Made by a program: the position numbers and the translations under genes. From CAVWDI01 sp963753725 (lineage in GTDB: Bacteria > Chloroflexota > Anaerolineae > Anaerolineales > UBA4823), in NCBI GenBank assembly GCA_963753725.1, contig CAVWDI010000001.1, forward strand, positions 558,001-622,000: a stretch of DNA of 64,000 bases, written 5' to 3'. This document shows, one piece after another, positions 45,571 to 54,946 of this stretch; position 1 is the first letter of the stretch; every line of letters begins with the position of its first letter. The notes beneath the pieces are model-generated. The model saw only the letters and a list, made by a program, of their open reading frames with translations. It did no database searches and had not been told where the DNA came from.

Positions 45571-46198
45571 GCGTGCAATAATTGTGGCAAATGGGGTTTT
45601 GGTACAACCCCTGCTTTTGGAGGCAGGGGATATATTAATCGCGGCAGATGGTGGTGTTCGTCATTGCCTCGAATCTGGATTACAACCATCTATTGTTATC
45701 GGGGATTTCGACTCACTTGATAACAGCGATATATCCGCATTAGAAAATAGTGGGGCGGAGATTATTAGATTCCCGCGCCGTAAAGATTACACTGATCTTG
45801 AACTTGCTATCAAGCATGCTGCTGATTTAGGTGTACGTGAAATTGTTATTGTAGCTGCCCTGGGGGCTCGTTGGGACCAAACCATTGGAAATATTATGAT
45901 TCCGACTTTATTGCCTTCCATCCGGATCACCTTGCTGGACGGACCTCAAGAAATTCATTATATCTACGGTGGTGAAAGATTTGAGATCACTGGCCACCAA
46001 GGAGATATCGTATCACTAATCCCTTTGGGAGGAGATGTAGCGGGTATCACTACCGAAGGACTGGAATACTTACTGGAAGATGAGAGCCTGCCCTTTGGCA
46101 GCACAAGAGGAGTGAGCAATGTGTTACACGGAGAACATGGGGTGATATTTATAAAAAGCGGAATCCTTCTTTGTACAGTTATCCATCAGGAGAATTAA
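45569..46198 (+). CDS. thiN: Thiamine pyrophosphokinase
   Basis: This enzyme phosphorylates thiamine to thiamine pyrophosphate with ATP. The protein of about 209 residues has AIIVANG at the N-terminus, LIAADGGVRHCLESGL, VIGDFDSLD, FPRRKDYTDLELAIKHA and GALGARWDQTIGNI, all family signatures. I favour TTG 45569 as the start, with GGAGGG five bases upstream. The ATG at 45557 lies inside the riboswitch hairpin and has no ribosome site. The gene leads a riboswitch-controlled operon with a thiamine ABC transporter, so imported thiamine would be converted directly. Confidence 0.9.
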   Translation: MRAIIVANGVLVQPLLLEAGDILIAADGGVRHCLESGLQPSIVIGDFDSLDNSDISALENSGAEIIRFPRRKDYTDLELAIKHAADLGVREIVIVAALGARWDQTIGNIMIPTLLPSIRITLLDGPQEIHYIYGGERFEITGHQGDIVSLIPLGGDVAGITTEGLEYLLEDESLPFGSTRGVSNVLHGEHGVIFIKSGILLCTVIHQEN

Positions 46199-46222
46199 GT
46201 AGTAAACGATAAGAGGTATGAA

Positions 46223-47320
46223 ATGAATAACTACAATCTTATAATTCGAAAAACATTATTGTTGTCTATATGTTTTCTTTTTTTTACTTTAGCGGCTTGC
46301 ACTGCTGACTTCCCTGATTCATTATTTCGAAGCGGTGAATTTGACAAACCAGATACATTGACCGTCATGACCCACGACTTATTTGCTGTCTCTGCAGACC
46401 TCATCGAAGCATTTGAAAGTGAAAACAACATACAAGTGAACTTTCTAAAAAGCGGCGATACTGGAACGGCGTTGAATAAAGCTATACTATCCAAAGGGAA
46501 TCCAATAGCTGATGTATTTTACGGGGTTGATAATACCTTTCTCAGCCGGGCGTTGGATGAAGGTATTTTCGAGGAATACTCTTCACCACAATTGGATCAA
46601 ATAGATGACGCCTTTGAATTGGATGCTGAACACCGTGCTCTTCCAGTAGATTATGGAGATGTTTGTCTGAACTACGACAAAACCCATTTCAGCGCACTGA
46701 ATCTGAGCCCACCTGAAACGCTGGAAGATTTACTTGAAACCGATTATAAGGGTATGCTTGTCGTTCAAAATCCTGCCACTTCTTCACCAGGGTTAGCATT
46801 TCTTTTCACAACGATCGGTCATTTTGGAGATGCTGGATATCTTGATTACTGGAAAGGGTTAGTTAACAATGATGTACTGGTGGTTAATGATTGGGAAACG
46901 GCATATTATTCGGAATTCAGCGGCTCTGCAGGAAGAGGTCCCCGGCCGCTAGTTTTGTCATATAACTCCAGCCCGGTGTTTGAGGTTATTTACTCAGAAA
47001 CAGCGCTGGATGAACCGCCGACTGCTGCAATCGTGGGAGATGAAACATGCTTCCGCCAGATTGAGTTTGCAGGAATTCTGGAAGGGACAAAGAAACGGGA
47101 TGCAGCTGAGAAATGGATCGACTTTATGTTGTCAACCAAGTTTCAAGAAGACATTCCCTTACAAATGTTTGTTTTTCCGGTAAATTCAAATGCGAATTTG
47201 GATGAGGCGTTCGTCGAGCATCTCGAAATCCCCCAAAATACGTCCAATATCAGTCATGAAGAAATCTCCGATAACCGGGAGAGATGGATTAACGAGTGGT
47301 CAGAGACCATACTAAGGTGA
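46223..47320 (+). CDS. thiB: Thiamine ABC transporter, substrate-binding lipoprotein
   Basis: The 365-residue protein has a lipoprotein signal ending in TLAAC near residue 27. The mature part is a type 2 periplasmic-binding fold: TLTVMTHDLFAVSADLIEAFE, DVFYGVDNTFLSRALDEGIFE, PVDYGDVCLNYDKTHF, and LVLSYNSSPVFEV are typical of ThiB/TbpA. It lies between thiN and the permease, under the TPP riboswitch, and would capture thiamine or its phosphates outside the cell. Confidence 0.93.
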   Translation: MNNYNLIIRKTLLLSICFLFFTLAACTADFPDSLFRSGEFDKPDTLTVMTHDLFAVSADLIEAFESENNIQVNFLKSGDTGTALNKAILSKGNPIADVFYGVDNTFLSRALDEGIFEEYSSPQLDQIDDAFELDAEHRALPVDYGDVCLNYDKTHFSALNLSPPETLEDLLETDYKGMLVVQNPATSSPGLAFLFTTIGHFGDAGYLDYWKGLVNNDVLVVNDWETAYYSEFSGSAGRGPRPLVLSYNSSPVFEVIYSETALDEPPTAAIVGDETCFRQIEFAGILEGTKKRDAAEKWIDFMLSTKFQEDIPLQMFVFPVNSNANLDEAFVEHLEIPQNTSNISHEEISDNRERWINEWSETILR

Positions 47321-49044
47321 AAAGTTTATCAACAGCAGCTCATAAAAACAAAATCACGCTTTTAGCTTTATGGCTGCTCCCATTAGGCTTCTTGGTGATT
47401 TTTTATTTTTATCCTCTCAGCAGCATATTAGAGGTCAGTTTTTCCCGCGCTGAAGGTGGTTTTTTATCTCCTTTTATTGAAGCGCTATCTTCACAAAGGA
47501 TAAAACACGCATTGTGGTTTTCAATCTGGCAAGCCGCGCTTTCCACATTTTTTACCCTGATCATTGGATTACCAGGCGCTTACCTTTTCGCGCGTTATGA
47601 TTTTAAAGGAAAATCCCTGCTCCGATCACTAACAGTTATTCCTTTTGTACTGCCCACCCTGGTTGTCGCTGCGGCTTTTAATTCATTATTGGGACCAGGA
47701 GGCTGGGTAAATCTGGCGTTGATGAATATTTTTGATTTATCTAATCCCCCACTTCAGTTTGTCCATACTTTTTATGCAATACTGGTCGCTCACATTTTTT
47801 ACAACACAACCATCGTGCTGCGGACGGTGGGCGATTTTTGGTCTCACATTGATCCCAGGTTGGGTCAAGCTGCTCAAGTGCTGGGTGCAAACCGGCTGCA
47901 ATCGTTATTAAGAATTAGCGCTCCAATCCTTGCGCCAGTGATTGCCACTGCGGCACTATTGGTTTTTATTTTTAATTTTACTTCTTTCGGTGTAATCTTA
48001 GTGCTTGGAGGACCACGCTACGCCACATTGGAAGTGGAAATTTTCTACCAGACTGTGAGTTTATTCAATCTGCCGCTTGCAGCTGTCTTAGCGCTGCTGC
48101 AGTTATTATGCACGCTTGGATTAACCATATTATATACGCAGCTTTCTGCGCGTTTTACTCGTCCGCTGGCTTTAAGGCCAAGAAAATACACACAGAAGAA
48201 ACTATCTACCTGGCAAAGCAAATTATTCGCGATCCTTATGATCACAATATTGGTCGCAATCCTAATCACACCTCTCGCTGCATTAACAGCCCGCTCGTTT
48301 TTACGCGTAAACCCCGAACGAAACCAGTTCAATCCTTCTGAAATCGGGGTAACCCTTGATTTTTACCGCGAACTGACCATCAACCGACGCAGTTCGTTGT
48401 TCTATGTTCCCCCAACCACGGCGATTTTTGTGTCAATAAGTTATGCGGCTGCCACCGTGCTCTTCGCACTTTTGTTAGGGATACCCGCCGCATGGGCTTT
48501 AAGCCATAATCAAGAATCAAAATTCAACCGCGCAATTGATCCGATTCTTATGCTACCGCTGGGTACTTCCGCGGTAACCCTGGGATTGGGATTTATCGTG
48601 GCGTTAAATCAGCCTCCCTTGGATTTAAGAGCCTCAATTTTACTAATACCAATTGCCCACACCCTTGTGGCATTTCCTTTCGTTGTTCGCAGTCTCACGC
48701 CGTCTTTACAAAGTATTCGTCCGCGCCTTCGCCAGGCTGCCCAGGTTTTGGGCGCCTCACCCGGTCAAGTTGTTAAACATGTAGATCTACCGATCGTTAT
48801 CAGGGCAATATTAGTGGCGGCAGCCTTCGCTTTCACCATATCATTGGGTGAATTTGGGGCTACTGCCATGATCGCCCGTCCGGAATATCCAACAATTCCG
48901 ATTATGATATACCGTTTTTTATCCCAGCCCGGCACTCTAAATTACGGGCAGGCATTATCTTTGAGCACAATTTTGATGGTCACTACCGCGGTCAGTATGC
49001 TGGCAATTGAACGGTTTCGAATCGCTGACATCGGGGAGTTCTAG
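47317..49044 (+). CDS. thiP: Thiamine ABC transporter, fused permease
   Basis: The protein of about 575 residues holds two six-helix permease halves in one chain, the ThiP/iron permease type. Each half has an EAA loop (LGQAAQVLGANRLQSLLRI in the first, LRQAAQVLGASPGQVVKHV in the second). I start at GTG 47317, where GTGA overlaps the thiB stop. An earlier GTG at 47296 is less likely. It would form the channel for thiamine with ThiQ. Confidence 0.92.
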   Translation: MKSLSTAAHKNKITLLALWLLPLGFLVIFYFYPLSSILEVSFSRAEGGFLSPFIEALSSQRIKHALWFSIWQAALSTFFTLIIGLPGAYLFARYDFKGKSLLRSLTVIPFVLPTLVVAAAFNSLLGPGGWVNLALMNIFDLSNPPLQFVHTFYAILVAHIFYNTTIVLRTVGDFWSHIDPRLGQAAQVLGANRLQSLLRISAPILAPVIATAALLVFIFNFTSFGVILVLGGPRYATLEVEIFYQTVSLFNLPLAAVLALLQLLCTLGLTILYTQLSARFTRPLALRPRKYTQKKLSTWQSKLFAILMITILVAILITPLAALTARSFLRVNPERNQFNPSEIGVTLDFYRELTINRRSSLFYVPPTTAIFVSISYAAATVLFALLLGIPAAWALSHNQESKFNRAIDPILMLPLGTSAVTLGLGFIVALNQPPLDLRASILLIPIAHTLVAFPFVVRSLTPSLQSIRPRLRQAAQVLGASPGQVVKHVDLPIVIRAILVAAAFAFTISLGEFGATAMIARPEYPTIPIMIYRFLSQPGTLNYGQALSLSTILMVTTAVSMLAIERFRIADIGEF

Positions 49045-49081
49045 AGAAGAGCACTGTGAAAAATCCATTATACAGACTGCA

Positions 49082-50128
49082 ATGAGCGCACTGACTATAA
49101 ACAATATTCATAAATCGTTTGGAGATACGAAAGTTATTAAAGGTATCTCGTTCGAGGTTGGTTTAGGAGAATCTGTTGCGGTTCTTGGACCGAGCGGGTG
49201 TGGAAAATCAACTTTACTATATACAATTGCTGGCTTAGAAACGCCTGACCAAGGTGAGATTGTTTGGGAAGGAGAATTTTTGGATGGTATTCCCCCACAT
49301 CGCAGGGACTTCGGGTTGATGTTTCAAGATTTTGCGCTTTTCCCCCACAAGAATGTGTTCAATAATATCGCTTTCGGTCTTGAAATGGCAAAATATTCCA
49401 GAAAGGATATTACCAGCAGGGTTACCGAAACTCTCGAATTAGTAGGCTTACCAGGCTTTGAAAGCCGCGATGTCAACACATTATCAGGCGGAGAAAGCCA
49501 ACGCATAGCTCTGGCGCGTTCACTCGCGCCTCACCCGCGTCTGCTGATGCTTGATGAACCGCTTGGTTCTCTCGATCGCAATTTGAGGGAAAGATTGGTG
49601 TTCGACTTGAAAGAAATCCTTCATAAAAGCGGACAGACCACCATCTACGTAACACATGATCAGGAGGAAGCTTTCACTATTTCAGAACGAGTCGTGATTA
49701 TGAATGCAGGTCAGCTGGAACAATTTGACACACCACAGAATATTTACCACCATCCTACTACAGTATTTGCTGCGCGTTTCCTTGGGTTCAATAATATATT
49801 TCCGGGAGAGGTAATCAACTCAGCGAAAGGAACAATGATCAATTCCCCACTCGGAGAAATTCCTATGAACACCGGATTGCAGGGTGAAGTGACGGTAATG
49901 CTGCGCCCCGATTCAGTATATTTGGATGCTAGAGGCAGCTTTCAGATTGATGGAGTAGTGTCTGAATTATTTTTCCGGGGTGGAATTTGCAGGACAACAA
50001 TCATCGTAAATGGTAAAACGCTCAATTTCGAATTTAATTCAAACCAAGCTATTCCACAACCTGGGGATGATGTATTGCTCAGTTTTAACCCACCTGAAGC
50101 GATACAAATATTCCCCCAAAATGGATGA
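49082..50128 (+). CDS. thiQ: Thiamine ABC transporter, ATP-binding protein
   Basis: The protein of about 348 residues is an ABC ATPase with Walker A GPSGCGKST, Q-loop FQDFALFPH, signature LSGGESQRIALARSLAP, Walker B LLMLDEPLGSLD and the H-loop THDQEEA. A C-terminal TOBE-like domain follows (VMLRPDSVYLDARG). It lies 37 bases after thiP and completes the transporter. Sequence alone would also fit an iron or spermidine importer; the operon and riboswitch point to thiamine. ATG 49082 is preferred to the upstream in-frame start inside thiP. Confidence 0.92.
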   Translation: MSALTINNIHKSFGDTKVIKGISFEVGLGESVAVLGPSGCGKSTLLYTIAGLETPDQGEIVWEGEFLDGIPPHRRDFGLMFQDFALFPHKNVFNNIAFGLEMAKYSRKDITSRVTETLELVGLPGFESRDVNTLSGGESQRIALARSLAPHPRLLMLDEPLGSLDRNLRERLVFDLKEILHKSGQTTIYVTHDQEEAFTISERVVIMNAGQLEQFDTPQNIYHHPTTVFAARFLGFNNIFPGEVINSAKGTMINSPLGEIPMNTGLQGEVTVMLRPDSVYLDARGSFQIDGVVSELFFRGGICRTTIIVNGKTLNFEFNSNQAIPQPGDDVLLSFNPPEAIQIFPQNG

Positions 50129-50137
50129 ACTGCAAAT

Positions 50138-50266
50138 TTACTGGCGCTTGACCTGATTGTCCACCCGAATGGAGAACAGGTAATTATGGATCAGGAGGTA
50201 TTTCTTAAAATAAATAAATCCCCCACATTACGCGAAGAATCACTAAAAGTATTGAGTGATCTTTAA
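50138..50266 (+). pseudogene. Possible remnant of a DUF402-like protein
   Basis: This 42-codon frame, with no start codon in place, reads LDLIVHPNGEQVIMDQEVF and ends SLKVLSDL. It resembles the C-terminus of DUF402 nucleoside-phosphatase-like proteins (LDLVVxPDG with a downstream DEDEF). Upstream bases are thiQ, so the rest of the gene is missing. It could be a decayed fragment or chance. Confidence 0.35.
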
Positions 50267-50348
50267 AATAAATTCAAACAGCAGTTATCAATATCTTATA
50301 AACAGTAACTTAATTCACCATTCATGGGGCATCTCAGAAGTATTAAAT

Positions 50349-50570
50349 CTACAGGATTCCCAAATTTAAGAGGGACATATATTCTTCCATTAATTGGTCC
50401 CCATTGTTCCAGCCCCACCAGCCGATTGCTGACGAAAACATACAGCAGCAGCACAATACCAATAAAATCACGAGAACAATAATAATCGTGCGATTGCGCT
50501 TTGGTTGAGGTTCTTCATAAACGGGTGGCGCTTGCATAGTATTTATATCTCCTTCCATATTCTCCTCCAA
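50349..50570 (-). CDS. Small single-pass membrane protein
   Basis: The 73-residue protein has a Pro/Glu-rich N-terminal part (PPVYEEPQPKRN), one hydrophobic helix (about residues 29-52) with four consecutive Cys (VLCCCCMF), and a short tail. An internal ATG (MEGDINTMQ) could be the start. I recognise no family. Confidence 0.55.
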   Translation of the reverse strand: MEENMEGDINTMQAPPVYEEPQPKRNRTIIIVLVILLVLCCCCMFSSAIGWWGWNNGDQLMEEYMSLLNLGIL

Positions 50571-50638
50571 AAATTTATTTTGATAATTGCATTAAACATT
50601 TTTCGATAATCTCGGATTCACCTGCAAACGATTGCAAA

Positions 50639-51211
50639 TCAATTCACTCCTTGCGCTTTATTCCGTTTACTACGAATTCTGATAATAATCCATACGCCAA
50701 TTATCAATGCTATCAAAATCAGGGCTATTGGAATTAGGATTGCCATTATGGATATTATCACAGCGGCAACATCCTCGGTTGTGCTGACCGCTAAATTCCC
50801 AACCCCGCCTGTTGTTGCCGTGACTACCGGGCGGACTGCTACTGATTTTACTGCGTGCACCCCTCCTGCAATCAATAAACCCGCAGCCATGGCCAGAACA
50901 GGGTGGATTTCACTGATAACTTGAGCGCTGGCTGCAAACAATATAGCCCCGGCAACTGGTCTAACAAAGGTTTGAATAAGATCATTCGCATGATTCACAG
51001 CTGGGACTTTATCTGCAAACAGTTCAATAACCAGTAAAACCACCAACAAACCTATGATCCATTCGCTTGTCAATACATCCCACGGTGGGTTCAATTTTAT
51101 CAATTCCGTATAACGTGCCGTTAAAGCAACGACCAACAACGGGATGTACGCATTTAAACCCGCACTTGCAGATAAACCAAACGCCGAAAATACACCAGCT
51201 AATAATTCCAC
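50639..51211 (-). CDS. DUF4126 membrane protein
   Basis: The 190-residue hydrophobic protein has the family features FGLSASAGLNAYIPLLVVALTAR and FADKVPAVNHANDLIQTFVRPVAGA, and a Gly-rich segment GGVHAVKSVAVRPVVTATTGG. Four or five helices are likely. It ends in a basic cytoplasmic tail (RIRSKRNKAQ). Function is unknown. It follows the DUF2085 gene on the same strand by 18 bases. Confidence 0.85.
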   Translation of the reverse strand: MELLAGVFSAFGLSASAGLNAYIPLLVVALTARYTELIKLNPPWDVLTSEWIIGLLVVLLVIELFADKVPAVNHANDLIQTFVRPVAGAILFAASAQVISEIHPVLAMAAGLLIAGGVHAVKSVAVRPVVTATTGGVGNLAVSTTEDVAAVIISIMAILIPIALILIALIIGVWIIIRIRSKRNKAQGVN

Positions 51212-51229
51212 TTTACCAATTCCTCCAAT

Positions 51230-52048
51230 TTACCCGAAGTGAAAACCTGCCCAGGTGCCCGTAACTGAATAACGTAACACATCCAGGATAATAATCTGCA
51301 GAATCGCTAATCCAAATCCTCCAATCAATGGAAGCATTAGTTGATTCAATGATGTATACCGATTTTCATACTTGAACATGATTAACAATAACATAGTATA
51401 AATCATCGTGAGAATAACCAAAACCCCGGCAGCGCTTAATAAAGCCGATGGATATAGGATATAAGGATTTCCTGTGAGCAAGATCAAATTCATGCCAATC
51501 GATAGTAATATCAGCCCGCCAAGCGATTTAATGCCAGGTATAGCGGCACCTCTTTTCCAATCTTTCCAAAGCGTCTGGTTAAAAGCCGGGAAAACTGCAG
51601 CCGCCATAACAATACCTAATCCTGTACCTGAAGCAAGCCGCAGCCAATTTTGGGGTGTGTACAATGTTGGAGCAAACGGAATTAACGACAGAAATGAATT
51701 GATCCCATCAACGACAAACAACATAATGAATATACCCAGCACGAGCATTACCCGCCAGGGTGGTGTACCAGCTTTACGGCGGGAAAAAAAGAGTTGGTAG
51801 CATAATCCCAATACTGCGCCCAGGTACATTCCCGAGCAGCGAGCACACAACGGCAGCGGGAGATGACCGATGTGAAAGGATCGAACATCAATACGATGAC
51901 ATACTGCATATCCAATTGCATCCGCTTTCCCCAACAATCCTGCAGGAGTATTCAGCAGCCAGCCGAGCACCAGCAAGCCAACTATCAAAAAGACCAACCA
52001 CTTTAAAGGTATCGAATTAGCTGCGACTACTTCTTTTACACTCTGCAT
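51230..52048 (-). CDS. DUF2085 membrane protein
   Basis: The 272-residue protein has about six to seven helices. The signature AVCHRIDVRSFHIGHLPLPLC followed by ARCSGMYLG contains two conserved CxxC-like cysteines and His residues that could bind a metal or haem; this is inference. It is probably cotranscribed with DUF4126. Function is unknown. Confidence 0.85.
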   Translation of the reverse strand: MQSVKEVVAANSIPLKWLVFLIVGLLVLGWLLNTPAGLLGKADAIGYAVCHRIDVRSFHIGHLPLPLCARCSGMYLGAVLGLCYQLFFSRRKAGTPPWRVMLVLGIFIMLFVVDGINSFLSLIPFAPTLYTPQNWLRLASGTGLGIVMAAAVFPAFNQTLWKDWKRGAAIPGIKSLGGLILLSIGMNLILLTGNPYILYPSALLSAAGVLVILTMIYTMLLLIMFKYENRYTSLNQLMLPLIGGFGLAILQIIILDVLRYSVTGTWAGFHFG

Positions 52049-52246
52049 GGATTTAAATTATAGGGTCTTTCATTAAAAACGCAAGTACCGCCAATCCTCC
52101 AAGGTTACTAATCAATAAAATCTATAAGATATATGCACTTCTGATAAGGTTTATTGACGATTACTCATAATTTGGCAAAGTATGGCAAGTGAGGTATGAT
52201 TGACGCTTGGATTGCACAAAAAGTCCACGTTTTTAGGCTGTTTCTT

Positions 52247-53449
52247 ATGAAAAAACTACCATTACTTTTCTTGTTTTTACTACTGGGACTGCTCACCGCA
52301 TGTAATATTCCTGAACGGGAAACACAGCAACCAACCCGGGAACCGGAAAAAATACAACTTATCCCAACTTTTACCCCATTACCCACCGATACTCCTGCAC
52401 CAACCAATACTCCGCTGCCAACCGCAACAGTAAACCCGTCTTCATTTGGTCCAACGGGTTTCCCTTCGGATGTAAATCCCTTAACTGGAAAACGGGTAGA
52501 GGATCCTCAACTATTAGAAAGAAGTCCGCTGGCAGTTAAAGTGCAAATCTTTCCGCGCGGACAACGACCGCCCTGGGGTGTCACGCTGGCAGACATCGTA
52601 TACGATTTCTATCAGAATAATGGGTTAACCCGCTTCCACGCCATATTCCTGGGGAATGACGCGCTTCAAGTGGGTCCAATCCGCTCTGCACGTTTATTTG
52701 ATGGTGAGTTGGTTGAAATGTACAAATCTATTTTCGCTTTCGGCGGCGCAGATAGGCGAATTCTCACTAAACTTCTAAACGCTCCGTATGCGGATCGATT
52801 GATTTTAGAAGGCTACAGCCAATGTCCTCCAATGTGCCGGGTAGATCCAAACGGGTTAAATTACCTTATGACCAACACCCATGATCTCTCAGAATATGCT
52901 GCCCAACAAGGCATTTCGAATGGGCGTCAAAATCTGGATGGGATGACCTTCAATACCATCACACCTGCTGGCGGTGAACCTATAAATAAAGTCATCATCC
53001 GCTTTTCCATAAGTTCCTACAACAGCTGGGATTATGATGTTGAAACTGGGAGGTATCTAAGGTTTCAGGATACGCACGAAAGCCCGGATATCCCAACTCA
53101 GGGTTACGAGGCGCTTATTGACCCGCTTACAGGAGAACAAATCGCGGCCGATAATATTGTCATAGTGCTTGCCCCCAATGAATTCACTCCCGGTTCGAAA
53201 CCAGGTAAATCGGAAATCGTCGAGATAACCCTGTCTGGCAGCGGTCAGGCTTTCGCCTTCCGAGACGGCCAAAAATTTGATGTCATATGGAATCGACCTG
53301 AGGACAGCTCAGTACTGTTCCTGACTTATCCCGATGGATCACCTTTTCCTTTTAAACCCGGCAACACCTATTTTGAGGTGATTGGTCAATCCTCAAAGAT
53401 TGATATACCCGGGGATGGGACAATAAACTATCATTTTTCGATTCCATAA
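52247..53449 (+). CDS. DUF3048 lipoprotein
   Basis: The protein of about 400 residues begins MKKLPLLFLFLLLGLLTAC, a lipoprotein signal with the lipobox at residue 19. I start at ATG 52247 for that reason; the upstream in-frame ATG would put 17 residues ahead of the signal. A Thr/Pro-rich spacer (TFTPLPTDTPAPTNTPLPT) is followed by the DUF3048 domain (NPLTGKRVEDP, RPPWGVTLADIVYDFYQNNG, VGPIRSARLFD, RFQDTHESPDI). The same family is found as YerB in Firmicutes. Function is unknown. Confidence 0.9.
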   Translation: MKKLPLLFLFLLLGLLTACNIPERETQQPTREPEKIQLIPTFTPLPTDTPAPTNTPLPTATVNPSSFGPTGFPSDVNPLTGKRVEDPQLLERSPLAVKVQIFPRGQRPPWGVTLADIVYDFYQNNGLTRFHAIFLGNDALQVGPIRSARLFDGELVEMYKSIFAFGGADRRILTKLLNAPYADRLILEGYSQCPPMCRVDPNGLNYLMTNTHDLSEYAAQQGISNGRQNLDGMTFNTITPAGGEPINKVIIRFSISSYNSWDYDVETGRYLRFQDTHESPDIPTQGYEALIDPLTGEQIAADNIVIVLAPNEFTPGSKPGKSEIVEITLSGSGQAFAFRDGQKFDVIWNRPEDSSVLFLTYPDGSPFPFKPGNTYFEVIGQSSKIDIPGDGTINYHFSIP

Positions 53450-53496
53450 CGTTGGAACCTTCCGTCAAAAATGCTTCTATTTCGAAGTAGTATTTA

Positions 53497-53524
53497 AATG
53501 TGAGGTTCACCCCTCACATTTTTT
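53497..53524 (+). terminator. Rho-independent terminator after the first DUF3048 gene
   Basis: AATGTGAGG (53497-53505) pairs with CCTCACATT (53512-53520) across a 6-nt loop, followed by Ts. Confidence 0.92.
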
Positions 53525-53616
53525 ATTACAATTTCAATAAGGATTCTAAGTTTAGATATCTTTTGTGAGTTGCAAATAACTCAATAAATAAACCATCGAA
53601 GTATTAAACACACAGC

Positions 53617-54850
53617 ATGCAAAAATCTCCTGAAAAAATATTAGCATTTCTAATCCTTTGGCTATTGATCTTTACGAATTCATGTGTTCCCATAAATTCG
53701 ATTCCCACCGAACCTGTACCAAATACTCAATCCATCCAAAGTCCATTACCAAACCACACTTTAACTACCGCTGTCGAGCCAAAAAGTACAATGCTTCCTA
53801 CTACTACCAAGACGCCACTTCCTACCGTCACTTCAGCAGTCCCAAGCATTACTTCAACAAAAATCAATAAAGATATTTAACCCGCTCACAGGTCTGGAGG
53901 TCGATAATCCAGGAACGCTAAATCGTAGACCGATTGCAGTAAAAGTGCAGCTATTCCCGCGCGGTCAGAGACCCCCCTGGGGTATTTCTAAAGCGGATAT
54001 CGTGTTTGACTATTATCAAAACAACGGTGTTACTCGACTGACCGCAGTATTCTATGGAAACGATGCCGATCAGGTAGGACCAATAAGATCAGCTCGTCTA
54101 TTCGATTTGGATATCATCAAAATGTATAAAGCATTTTTTGTCTTCGGTCTGGCGGATTGGCGGATATACGATCGACTTAAACAAAGCGCCTTTTCAGACC
54201 GCCTGGTTGTGGAAAAATATGGTTCATGCCCGCCCCTTTGCCGCATAGATCCTGATGGCTATAACCATCTCTTACTGGATACAAATAAGCTTCCCAAATA
54301 TTTTTCAGAAGGTGAGATATCAAATCAAAGACAGGAATTAGTTTCCAATCAATTTGATGAAATTCCACCACAAGACGGTTCTCCTGCAGAAAGTATATTT
54401 GTTCGTATCTCACATAGCGCGTACAATCGATGGGATTTTGATCCGTTCACTGACCGATATCTCAGATTTCAGGACACACACGAAAGTACCCCTCAAGAAG
54501 AAGAATTTGAATCCCTTTTAGACCAACTAACTGATCAACAAATCGCGTCTGACAACGTGGTAATTCTCTTCTTAGCCCACCGGTATGCTTACCAAACAAA
54601 AGCTGGCGCCAAAGAGGTATTCAATATTAAATTCACTGGTAATGGCAAAGCGAAAGCATTTCGAAACGGGCAAATGTATAATTTGCATTGGAGCAGAGAA
54701 GACAGCGATGCTCCTCTAAACTTGACTTTCCCTGATGGTACACCTTATTCGTTCAGACCGGGTAACACCTGGTTCCAACTACTTGGAAAATCTTCAACAA
54801 CTACAGAAATCCGGGATGGTATCTGGCGTTTTGAATTTAAAGTTCCGTGA
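53617..54850 (+). CDS. Second DUF3048 lipoprotein (one frameshift)
   Basis: This copy starts at ATG 53617 with a lipoprotein signal ending in FTNSC. It has a Thr/Pro-rich spacer and then a DUF3048 domain like its upstream neighbour (RPPWGISKADIVFDYYQNNG, VGPIRSARLFD, RFQDTHES). The spacer and domain are in different frames. The break lies at about 53859-53879 in an A/T-rich stretch, and dropping one base restores FNPLTGLEVDNPG. The corrected length is about 410 residues. The pair probably arose by tandem duplication followed by strong divergence. Confidence 0.83.
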
Positions 54851-54946
54851 TACTTTGGGCATTTTATATACATTCGTCAAAGGCATTTCCTAAGATGGTA
54901 AAATTCATATATTGTTAATTTCAAAGAAAATGGAGGGTAGGAGATC

